Shown: piece by piece, positions 1 to 5,287 of the stretch
Layout: each line of letters begins with the position of its first letter
Numbering within the stretch: the first letter of the stretch is position 1
NCBI GenBank assembly: GCA_020720905.1
Contig: DYNT01000059.1
Location: 1-7,935 of the forward strand
Direction of reading: 5' to 3'
Length of the DNA stretch: 7,935 nt
DNA from: Micavibrio aeruginosavorus
GTDB taxonomy: Bacteria; Pseudomonadota; Alphaproteobacteria; UBA9219
Program-made: the position numbers and the translations under genes
The notes under the pieces: generated by a model
What the model was told of the DNA's origin: nothing
The model's input: only the letters and a program-made list of their open reading frames with translations
Database searches by the model: none

Positions 1-50
1 AATAAAAAATGGGATGTCTTTGCTTGCCACCATCGTTTTCCCGTCAATCG

Positions 51-107
51 CTATTAATCCGACCATAAGTTTGTTTTTTGTGAACCAACTTATGGTCGGA
101 TTAATAG
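51..107. repeat. Perfect 21-bp inverted repeat upstream of ccrM
   Basis: The arms at 51-71 and 87-107 are exact reverse complements, separated by a 15-base loop (72-86) rich in T. The arms are AT-rich and neither side is followed by a T run, so this is not a typical intrinsic terminator. It could be a protein-binding palindrome, an mRNA hairpin in a long ccrM leader, or the remnant of a small mobile element. The symmetry is certain; the function is unknown. Confidence 0.85.
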
Positions 108-128
108 AGAGCGGTTACCTAAACAAAT

Positions 129-142
129 GATTCCAATGACTC
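129..142. promoter_or_regulatory. Pair of GANTC (CcrM) methylation sites upstream of ccrM
   Basis: GATTC at 129-133 and GACTC at 138-142 both match GANTC, the sequence methylated by CcrM. They begin nine bases apart and lie 55-70 bases before the ccrM start. In Caulobacter the ccrM leader also holds two GANTC sites whose methylation state affects ccrM transcription. A similar feedback here is inferred from position and spacing. I see no clear TTAA-N7-TTAA CtrA site next to them. Confidence 0.5.
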
Positions 143-176
143 TTTGGGGCAGTTTTCGCTTGCCTTTGAGGGCAAT

Positions 177-185
177 TGTGGATAA
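177..185 (-). promoter_or_regulatory. DnaA box upstream of ccrM
   Basis: TGTGGATAA is the exact reverse complement of the consensus DnaA box TTATCCACA. It ends 12 bases before the ccrM ATG, so bound DnaA-ATP could influence transcription or, if the promoter lies upstream, block it. A chance occurrence is possible, but a perfect nonamer in a short leader of a cell-cycle gene is suggestive, and two more lie before dnaB. Confidence 0.5.
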
Positions 186-197
186 CTCTACGCGACC

Positions 198-1532
198 ATG
201 ACAACTAAAAAGAAATCTGAAAAGAATAAACCGCCCTCCCCTTGCGGGAGGATCCGAAATTGCACAGCAATTTCGGGGAGGGGTATTCAGTCCTCTCAAA
301 CAAAGCCCTGTGTCCAAGGCAAACCCCTCCCCGAAAACACTTCGTGTTTTCTCCCAGCCGTTGGCCTCAACGCCCTTCGGCGTCAAGCCCGCAAGGGGAG
401 GGTAATTAAGTCGTCTGAACCATCCGTCGTGGCGCTGCCGCTTAACACCATCTTGCTGGGCGAGTGCATCGAGCTGATGCGCAGGCTGCCCGATGGCTGC
501 CTTGATGCCGTGTTTGCCGATCCCCCCTATTTCCTGCAACTGGGCGGCGAGTTGCACCGCCCCGATCATTCGCTGGTTGATGCGTGCGATGATGCGTGGG
601 ACAAGTTCAGCGATTTTGCCGAATACGACACGTTCACTTACGATTGGCTGAAAGAAGCCAAGCGTCTTTTGAAACCCGATGGCGCGCTGTGGGTCATCGG
701 CAGTTATCATAATATTTTCCGCGTCGGCGCGATCTTGCAAAATCTGGGTTTCTGGATTTTGAACGACATCATCTGGTGCAAGACAAACCCGATGCCGAAC
801 TTTCGCGGCAAGCGCTTTACCAACGCGCATGAAACGCTGATCTGGGCGACCAAATCGCAAACCGCCAAGCCCTGCTTCAACTATGAAGCCATGAAGAACA
901 TGAATGACGAAAAGCAAATGCGCAGTGATTGGAACTTGCCCCTTTGCTCTGGCCATGAACGTCGCCGCGACGACGCGGGCGAAAAGCTGCACCCCACGCA
1001 AAAACCGGAATCGCTTTTGTACCGCGTCATCACCTCTTCAACCAAAGTGGGCGACGTGATCCTTGATCCCTTTTTTGGAAGCGGCACGACGGGCGCAGTG
1101 GCCAAGAAACTGGGGCGCAACTTTATCGGACTAGAGCGCGACCCGCGCTATGCCAAATATGCCGAAAAACGCATCGCGGAAATCCCCGCCGCGCCACAGG
1201 CCGAGTTTCTGCTCACCAGCGCCAAGCGCGATGAGCCGCGCGTGCCGTTCGGCGCGGTGTTAGAGCGCGGGCTTCTTAATGCTGGCGATACGCTGTTTGA
1301 TGAGCGCAGCCGCTACCGCGCGCGCGTGAAATCGGATGCCACGCTAATCGCACCGATGAGCACGGGCGAGGACGTGCGCGGCTCCATCCACAAGGTCGGC
1401 GCAAGCGTCCAAGGCCTGCCCGCCTGCAACGGCTGGACGTTCTGGTGCTTTGAAGCCGAGGGCGGCAAGCTGATCCCCATCGACCTCCTGCGCCAAAAAA
1501 TCCGCGCCGAGACGGTTGGGCAGGTTCTCTGA
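198..1532 (+). CDS. ccrM: CcrM-type adenine-N6 DNA methyltransferase (GANTC)
   Basis: Predicted cell-cycle DNA methyltransferase that transfers a methyl group from S-adenosylmethionine to adenine in GANTC, acting on hemimethylated DNA behind the replication fork. The 444-residue product has motif IV DPPY at 108-111 and the SAM-binding DPFFGSGTTG at 290-299, the order of beta-class enzymes. The stretch from GSYHNIFRVG (168-177) through NPMPNFRG and HPTQKPE, and a C-terminal DNA-binding region of about 90 residues (345-432, with GSIHKVGA and ACNGWTFW), match Caulobacter CcrM closely. That enzyme is about 358 residues; the excess is an N-terminal extension, of which residues 13-69 are encoded by a nested palindromic repeat. 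The residue after DPPY is F, where Caulobacter CcrM has N. ATG 198 has no clear ribosome site. GTG 429 would give a 367-residue protein without the repeat, so the start is uncertain while the function is not. Confidence 0.93.
   Translation: MTTKKKSEKNKPPSPCGRIRNCTAISGRGIQSSQTKPCVQGKPLPENTSCFLPAVGLNALRRQARKGRVIKSSEPSVVALPLNTILLGECIELMRRLPDGCLDAVFADPPYFLQLGGELHRPDHSLVDACDDAWDKFSDFAEYDTFTYDWLKEAKRLLKPDGALWVIGSYHNIFRVGAILQNLGFWILNDIIWCKTNPMPNFRGKRFTNAHETLIWATKSQTAKPCFNYEAMKNMNDEKQMRSDWNLPLCSGHERRRDDAGEKLHPTQKPESLLYRVITSSTKVGDVILDPFFGSGTTGAVAKKLGRNFIGLERDPRYAKYAEKRIAEIPAAPQAEFLLTSAKRDEPRVPFGAVLERGLLNAGDTLFDERSRYRARVKSDATLIAPMSTGEDVRGSIHKVGASVQGLPACNGWTFWCFEAEGGKLIPIDLLRQKIRAETVGQVL
234..402. repeat. 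Nested palindromic element, apparently in frame within ccrM
   Basis: The outer arms CCCTCCCCTTGCGGG (234-248) and CCCGCAAGGGGAGGG (388-402) are a perfect 15-bp inverted repeat. Inside lie a 10-bp hairpin with loop ACA (254-276), an 11-bp pairing of 274-284 with 313-323, an 8-bp hairpin with loop TTC (323-341) and a 5-bp hairpin (370-383). The whole stretch has no stop codon in the ccrM frame and encodes residues 13-69, which are low in hydrophobic content and unlike any methyltransferase part. The layout resembles a small non-autonomous palindromic repeat inserted between a basic N-terminus and the catalytic core. No second copy is present in this window. Confidence 0.75.
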
Positions 1533-1538
1533 ACCGCC

Positions 1539-1862
1539 TTAATTCCTGCGCATAGGCCTTGCTTCTTTGGCTTTCGTTAAAGGGGAAAACCTGATTTCAT
1601 TTTGAATATCTTCTCCGTGGTCGCGCTCTAAAACTGACAAGTCATGCTGACTTTGCAGACCGAGCCAAAGCCCCCCCCCCGTTCCCAGATAAAGGCCAAG
1701 ACGATAGGCCGTGTCAGCGGTAACAGAACGCCGCCCCCGCAACACCTCGGCAACCCGGCTTTGGGGCACACCAATATCCGACGCAAGACGCATCGCCGAC
1801 AGGCCGCGCGCCTCGATCTCATGACGCAGGATTGTACCCGGATGAATTGTTGGAATACTCAT
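1539..1862 (-). CDS. higA: HigA-family antitoxin (XRE helix-turn-helix)
   Basis: Predicted antitoxin that binds and neutralises the HigB toxin encoded just upstream and represses its own operon. The 107-residue product begins with IHPGTILRHEIEARGLS, typical of HigA. A helix-turn-helix follows at about residues 22-48 (LASDIGVPQSRVAEVLRGRRS), then LGLYLGTGGGLWLGLQSQHDL, which matches the usual pattern of a glycine-threonine turn followed by a tryptophan and LQxQxDL. The start is supported by GAGG seven bases before the ATG. The gene follows higB with a 19-base gap and its stop is six bases from that of the convergent ccrM. Codons for T-G-G-G contain a run of ten G (1671-1680 on the plus strand, as C), a slippage-prone tract; the present length keeps the family frame. 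Confidence 0.9.
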   Translation of the reverse strand: MSIPTIHPGTILRHEIEARGLSAMRLASDIGVPQSRVAEVLRGRRSVTADTAYRLGLYLGTGGGLWLGLQSQHDLSVLERDHGEDIQNEIRFSPLTKAKEARPMRRN

Positions 1863-1881
1863 TTTTCTACCTCATCGCCTT

Positions 1882-2163
1882 CTAGTGATAATTGACAATT
1901 TCGACATTCCAAACATGGCTCTCTCGAAACTCGAAACAAATGCGCCATGGCTCATTGACAGAGACAGCCCACTGCCCCTTGCGATTTCCCTTAAGCGCGT
2001 GAAGACCAATGCTTTTAAGCGGCGTTATCTGTTGCAGGTTCTGGATAACATTCAATAACGCCAAGCGCTCAACCGCTAAGCCAGCCTCAAGCCCTTTAAA
2101 CTTGGAAATAGGCGGATCCTGCCAAAGAAGCTTAGACGCTTTGTTTTTCCAGCTCATAATCAT
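1882..2163 (-). CDS. higB: HigB-family mRNA interferase toxin
   Basis: Predicted toxin of the RelE/HigB fold, which in this family cleaves mRNA on the ribosome until neutralised by HigA. The 93 residues have the normal length and end in the characteristic block LKGNRKGQWAVSV, then NEPWRICFEF and the terminal YH that HigB proteins share. It is the first gene of a two-gene operon, toxin before antitoxin, the usual higBA order. Two starts are possible, ATG 2163 and ATG 2157; the longer fits family members that begin with M-I-x-S. No ribosome site is evident, and a candidate promoter sits so close that the message may be nearly leaderless. Confidence 0.88.
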   Translation of the reverse strand: MIMSWKNKASKLLWQDPPISKFKGLEAGLAVERLALLNVIQNLQQITPLKSIGLHALKGNRKGQWAVSVNEPWRICFEFRESHVWNVEIVNYH

Positions 2164-2170
2164 GAGTCAA

Positions 2171-2205
2171 GACATAACATGCCAGACGATATCTGTCAAA
2201 CAGAT
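2171..2205 (-). promoter_or_regulatory. Candidate higBA promoter and HigA operator
   Basis: Read on the minus strand, a perfect -35 TTGACA (2199 to 2194) is followed after 17 bases by TATGTC (2176 to 2171) as a weak -10. The inverted repeat ATCTGT-CAA-ACAGAT (2191-2205) overlaps the -35 and is a plausible site for autorepression by the HigA dimer. The predicted transcription start lies within a few bases of the higB ATG. The motifs are visible; their use is inferred. Confidence 0.45.
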
Positions 2206-2212
2206 GGTTCAC

Positions 2213-2358
2213 AAACCCTATTCAAAATCTCGGATCGGCACAGGATTTTTGTTTGTTTTCGAGAACCGCAGCGCAAGCGTACGTTAAAGTACGTGCGCAG
2301 CGGATCGCAGAAAACGGGCAAAAAGCCAAAGCCGATGCGAGAGTATGGATAGGGCTTT
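2213..2358. repeat. Long imperfect inverted repeat between higB and dnaB
   Basis: The plus strand from 2213 and the minus strand from 2358 align over about 70 bases with roughly 75% identity and few gaps, for example TCGGATCGGC against TCGCATCGGC and TGTTTGTTTT against TGCCCGTTTT. The symmetry centre is a strong palindrome, GCGC...CGTAC-GTTAAA-GTACG...GCGC at 2271-2298. As DNA it could extrude a cruciform; as RNA it would be one long hairpin. Because it is palindromic, both strands encode similar peptides (K-P-Y...S-R-I-G), which explains the overlapping open frames here. It may be a decayed repeat element or part of the control region for the divergent higB and dnaB. Confidence 0.7.
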
Positions 2359-2389
2359 ATCCCCGTTATCCACAGGTCATTTATCCACA
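2357..2389 (+). promoter_or_regulatory. DnaA-box cluster upstream of dnaB
   Basis: Two perfect DnaA boxes TTATCCACA lie at 2366-2374 and 2381-2389, in the same orientation and 15 bases apart. A degenerate copy, TTATCCCCG, is at 2357-2365, and an opposite-strand near match, TATGGATAG, at 2344-2352. They end 38 bases before dnaB. DnaA control of dnaB transcription is the simplest reading. I see too few boxes, and no convincing unwinding element, to call a chromosome origin. Confidence 0.6.
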
Positions 2390-2427
2390 AGCGTTTTTTC
2401 GTTTAGGCGGGCGGTTCAACCTTTGCT

Positions 2428-3942
2428 ATGACAGTGGCCATGACCGACACCATCACCTCTCTTCCCGCTTTGCGCTCTGTTTCAACGGACATAACGCAAC
2501 CCCGCGCCTTACCCCACAATATCGAGGCTGAACAAGCCCTGTTAGGCGCGATCCTTGTCAACAATAACGTCTATGAAAAGGTTGGGGAGCTTTTGGCACC
2601 TGATCAATTCTATGACCCCGTTCACCAACGCATCTTTGAGGCCATCGCCACGCTGATCCAGCGCGGACAAATCGCTGACCCCAAAACGCTGCGCGGATTG
2701 TTTGAAAACGATCCTGCTTTGGCCAATGTCGGCGGCGCGCATTATCTGGGTGACTTGGCCGCCAGCATCATCTCGGTCATCAACGCGCAAGACTACGCGC
2801 AGCTCATCCACGATCTGCATCTTCGCCGCCAACTGATCACGCTGGGCGAGGACATCGTCAATAACGCCTTTCAGCAAGACCTTGAAGACACCGCGCCCAA
2901 GCAAATCGAACGCGCCGAGCATAGTTTGTTTGAGCTGGCGCAGACGGGCGAGCTTGATCGCGGCTTTGTCAAACTGGAAAAGTCGCTGACCGTTTCGCTG
3001 CGCCTTGCCGACGAAGCCTTTAAGCGCGACAGCCATGTGACGGGCGTCACCACGGGCCTGCGCGATATTGATCGCAAGCTGGGCGGCTTTCAAAAGTCCG
3101 ACCTCATCATCCTTGCGGGACGGCCTTCGATGGGTAAAACGGCTCTCGCCACCAACATCGCGATCAATGCCGCCAAGGCGCATCACGACACCAATGGCAA
3201 GGAAGGCTCCGCCGTTGCTTTCTTCTCGCTTGAAATGTCCAGCGAGCAACTCTCCACCCGCTTGCTGGGCGATTATTCCAGCGTGCCATCCGATAAAATC
3301 CGGCGTGGCGAAATCAAGCAAGACGACTTCAATAAATTTCTTGAAGCCACCAAGTTTCTCTCGCGCGCGCCGCTTTATATCGACGACACGCCTGGCCTGA
3401 CCGTTGCGGCGCTACGCACCCGCGCCCGCCGCCTAAAACGCCTTGTCCCCGCGCTGGGTCTTATCGTCATCGATTATCTTCAACTGCTTCACGGCATGGC
3501 CAAAGGAAGCGACAACCGCGTGCAGGAAGTCTCGGAAATCACGCGCGGCCTGAAAGGCCTTGCTAAAGAGCTGGAAGTGCCCGTCTTGGCGCTCTCCCAG
3601 CTTTCCCGCGCCGTGGAATCGCGTGAGGACAAACACCCGCAACTGTCAGACTTGCGCGAGTCAGGGTCTATTGAGCAAGACGCCGATGTCGTTATGTTCG
3701 TGTACCGCGAAGAATACTATCATGCCCGCAGCGAGCCCGCCCGCCGCGCTGATGAAGGCGAGGACAAGTTCAACACGCGCTATCAGCGTTGGATGGAGCG
3801 CGGCGAGGAAGTTCGCAACATCGCCGAAGTGCTAATTGCCAAACAACGCCACGGCCCCATAGGAACCGTGCCCTTGCACTTCGATGGCCAATTCACGCGC
3901 TTTAGCAATCTGGAGCGTCAGTTCAACGCGGTTGAAGCGTAA
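2428..3942 (+). CDS. dnaB: Replicative DNA helicase DnaB
   Basis: Hexameric 5'-to-3' helicase that unwinds the fork and recruits primase. The 504-residue product is full length for the family. An N-terminal DnaB domain begins with PHNIEAEQALLGAIL (30-44), and a linker is followed by the RecA-like motor. There the Walker A GRPSMGKT is at 231-238, FFSLEMS at 265-271, Walker B LIVIDYLQLL at 345-354, and the stretch ALSQLSRAVESRE (388-400) to LRESGSIEQDADVVMFVYRE (409-428) carries the arginine-finger region. No intein or frameshift is visible. ATG 2428 gives the longest frame; ATG 2440 is an equally plausible start because neither has a clear ribosome site. DnaA boxes lie directly upstream. The rplI, alr and radA genes often found beside dnaB are absent from this window. 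Confidence 0.97.
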   Translation: MTVAMTDTITSLPALRSVSTDITQPRALPHNIEAEQALLGAILVNNNVYEKVGELLAPDQFYDPVHQRIFEAIATLIQRGQIADPKTLRGLFENDPALANVGGAHYLGDLAASIISVINAQDYAQLIHDLHLRRQLITLGEDIVNNAFQQDLEDTAPKQIERAEHSLFELAQTGELDRGFVKLEKSLTVSLRLADEAFKRDSHVTGVTTGLRDIDRKLGGFQKSDLIILAGRPSMGKTALATNIAINAAKAHHDTNGKEGSAVAFFSLEMSSEQLSTRLLGDYSSVPSDKIRRGEIKQDDFNKFLEATKFLSRAPLYIDDTPGLTVAALRTRARRLKRLVPALGLIVIDYLQLLHGMAKGSDNRVQEVSEITRGLKGLAKELEVPVLALSQLSRAVESREDKHPQLSDLRESGSIEQDADVVMFVYREEYYHARSEPARRADEGEDKFNTRYQRWMERGEEVRNIAEVLIAKQRHGPIGTVPLHFDGQFTRFSNLERQFNAVEA

Positions 3943-3974
3943 ATCCTATATAGCCCCTTCTCCATCATCCCCCC

Positions 3975-4009
3975 TCGTCATCCCGCACGGAGCGATGCGT
4001 GAGCATCGC
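3975..4009. repeat. Truncated copy of the GTCATCCCGC palindromic repeat
   Basis: The stretch from CTCGTCATCCCGCAC through GCGATGC-GTGA-GCATCGC (3992-4009) matches, with one mismatch (G for A near 3990), the reverse complement of the repeat near 7897-7933. Here only one outer arm and the inner 7-bp hairpin remain. The closing arm is missing, and the sequence runs straight into a fragment resembling the 5.3-kb glycosyltransferase gene. It lies 32 bases after dnaB and lacks a T tail, so I do not call it a terminator. Confidence 0.75.
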
Positions 4010-4057
4010 ATCGCGATAATCAAGAGCACCGAAATCAACGGCAGACCAGCGGTACGC
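4001..4057 (-). pseudogene. Short relic of a glycosyltransferase gene (C-terminal part)
   Basis: This stretch aligns without gaps to 5381-5437, inside the intact glycosyltransferase gene, with about 51 of 57 bases identical. Translated on the minus strand in the same frame it reads A-Y-R-W-S-A-V-D-F-G-A-L-D-Y-R-D-A-M, against A-H-R-W-S-A-V-D-F-G-A-L-D-Y-R-D-A-M at residues 342-359 of the intact protein. Inside this block the differences are one H-to-Y change and otherwise synonymous third-base changes, which suggests a paralogue or acquired homologue that diverged as a coding gene and was then lost. Similarity ends at a repeat on one side and abruptly on the other, with an in-frame TAA nearby. 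It is not a functional gene. Confidence 0.75.
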
Positions 4058-4176
4058 ACAATCCGTTACGACAGGTTAGCCAAAAACTTTTACTCTACTG
4101 TCGCCATCGTCGCTGCCCTCTATTGAGTCAAAATGTAAGTCCAGACCCTAGAAGAATTTCGTGGACGTCGTTTTTC

Positions 4177-4824
4177 TTATTTCAATATATATTGATGCAG
4201 AATGACCGATCCCGAACAATTCGTCGCCCCCGTTCCATCCGAGGCCGTTACCACAATCTTGACTTTGTCCCCCGCAACAAACGGAGCGAAAGAACTTGCG
4301 GTGTCAATTTCTGTTGGAGCCGTACTAGCATCGTCAGCTGCGTCTTGAACAACGAGCGACGAGACAGAAATACCATTGACCTCAGTGCGCAACCGCAAAC
4401 GACCCAGCCCGCCGCCACATGAAGCAAAGACCCCGATATAGCCATCATTGGGCATAATCACATTATAAACCGTTTGACCAAGCGCGAGATTGTTAAAGTT
4501 AAGCGCTGTGCTTGGCTCAACACCTCGACAACGCCAATTTGTTCCCGTCCAATGCAATGAGCCAGCACCGGAACAAACCGGCAAAGACGCCGTCATCGCT
4601 TTCCATATGCAATTGCCGGTTGAACAATCGGCATTTCCGGCAAGAGTGGATAAACAGGCAATGATATTTTGGTGATCCCCATCCATCGTCGTGTTTCCAT
4701 GCTGCTGGCAAGGATGGCTAATGCAGCTGACACCAGCAGAAGGAGAACAAAAGACAGGCGCCGCCACTGAAGGCACAACGCTTGTCAAAAGAAAAAAGGC
4801 CACAAGAAAAACGGCGATTCGCAT
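4177..4824 (-). CDS. Secreted cysteine-rich hypothetical protein
   Basis: I do not recognise this 215-residue protein. It begins with a clear Sec signal peptide: M-R, a hydrophobic run to about residue 20, and likely cleavage after SVAA (19-22). The mature part has ten cysteines (26, 34, 39, 57, 67, 72, 84, 99, 136, 203), eight of them before residue 100, so disulfide bonds in the periplasm or outside the cell are likely. The N-terminal half contains SLHWTGTNWRC (89-99), a short W...W...C pattern seen in surface and pilus-tip-like proteins. The C-terminal half (115-213) has glycine-rich, alternating beta-strand sequence ending FVAGDKVKIVV and GSVILHQYIL, reminiscent of a jelly-roll such as C1q-like domains; this is only a resemblance. 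GGGGGAG four bases before the ATG supports the start. It has no close same-strand neighbour. Confidence 0.75.
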   Translation of the reverse strand: MRIAVFLVAFFLLTSVVPSVAAPVFCSPSAGVSCISHPCQQHGNTTMDGDHQNIIACLSTLAGNADCSTGNCIWKAMTASLPVCSGAGSLHWTGTNWRCRGVEPSTALNFNNLALGQTVYNVIMPNDGYIGVFASCGGGLGRLRLRTEVNGISVSSLVVQDAADDASTAPTEIDTASSFAPFVAGDKVKIVVTASDGTGATNCSGSVILHQYILK

Positions 4825-5054
4825 AACACTCCCCCACGCTGTTGATTGTTAAAAACAATAACTCTTTGCAGAGCATTACCCCCCCCGTTAATTTTTCATT
4901 AATGCGTTGTTTAGGACATATCCTTTTGCTAAAGCAATATCCGAATAAGTTGAACGCCATCTCCGCCTATGATGGAAAAGAGCTCAACATTGTAGAACCA
5001 GCTTACGGTATACTCAAAACAGTTCAAGAGTTCGCAAACCTTAAAGAAAACAAA

Positions 5055-5083
5055 TGGGATTCCCGCTTTCGCGGGAATGACGG
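5055..5083 (-). repeat. Short palindromic repeat, copy 1 (GTCATTCCCGC type)
   Basis: ATTCCCGC (5059-5066) pairs perfectly with GCGGGAAT (5071-5078) around a TTTC loop, followed by GACGG. On the minus strand it reads as the common repeat beginning CGTCATTCCCGCG. It is the inverted partner of the copy at 5109-5136, so the two could also pair with each other. Confidence 0.85.
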
Positions 5084-5108
5084 ATTTGTTTTTAATATCA
5101 CACCTTTA

Positions 5109-5136
5109 TCGTCATCCCCGCGAAAGCGGGGATCCA
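5109..5136 (+). repeat. Short palindromic repeat, copy 2 (GTCATCCCCGC type)
   Basis: ATCCCCGC (5114-5121) pairs perfectly with GCGGGGAT (5126-5133) around a GAAA loop. It differs from the reverse complement of copy 1 in the core by one position in each arm, and these two changes compensate each other so that the stem is kept. Confidence 0.85.
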
Positions 5137-5287
5137 GTTTTCTTGTTTTTTTTGTCTGCCAAAAACCAACTCTTGAAGTGGAAGGGGTATAGGGTCGAAA
5201 AATAAGGAGCCATAGGAGACAGATTTTTCGGGAAGAGGGGGAAAGAAACTTCGGGTTTTCAAGCGGACGGCCCGTAACCAAGAAGCT

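Larger units (their letters stand above)
4825..5287. other. Intergenic region with repeats, no convincing gene
   Basis: It separates the secreted-protein gene from the 3' end of the glycosyltransferase gene. It holds a small AT-rich inverted repeat ATTGTT-AAA-AACAAT (4845-4859) just upstream of the secreted-protein gene, possibly in its promoter, and two inverted palindromic repeats at 5055-5136. The open frame at 4842-5192 on the plus strand is mostly repeat translation. From 5137 to 5287 I see purine-rich sequence without a clear terminator or RNA gene. Confidence 0.6.

Noticed and set aside
1..33. Possible start of a gene running off the left edge on the minus strand (ATG at 33, reading M-V-A-S-K-D-I)
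   Set aside because: Only eleven codons are present and the ribosome site is weak, so it cannot be supported.
1..197. CtrA-binding site (TTAA-N7-TTAA) in the ccrM leader
   Set aside because: TTAA words occur in the inverted repeat, but none has the seven-base spacing to a second one.
90..1001. A 303-codon open frame on the minus strand
   Set aside because: It lies opposite ccrM and shows no family features; the ccrM strand has unambiguous motifs.
2213..2427. Chromosomal origin of replication
   Set aside because: The palindrome and DnaA boxes are suggestive, but only two boxes are perfect, no clear AT-rich unwinding repeats are present, and no genome-wide skew can be examined here.
2542..3321. 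A 259-codon open frame on the minus strand
   Set aside because: It is antisense to dnaB and reflects dnaB codon usage.
3943..4176. dnaB terminator
   Set aside because: The hairpin at 3992-4009 has no T tail and is part of a dispersed repeat; no other stem is evident.
5055..5136. CRISPR array or intrinsic terminator
   Set aside because: There are only two copies, in opposite orientation, with no regular spacers and no T run after the stems; they fit a dispersed palindromic repeat.
4842..5192. A 116-codon open frame on the plus strand
   Set aside because: About a third of it is translation of the two palindromic repeats (R-F-R-G-N-D and S-P-R-K-R-G words), it has no convincing ribosome site and no recognisable domain.
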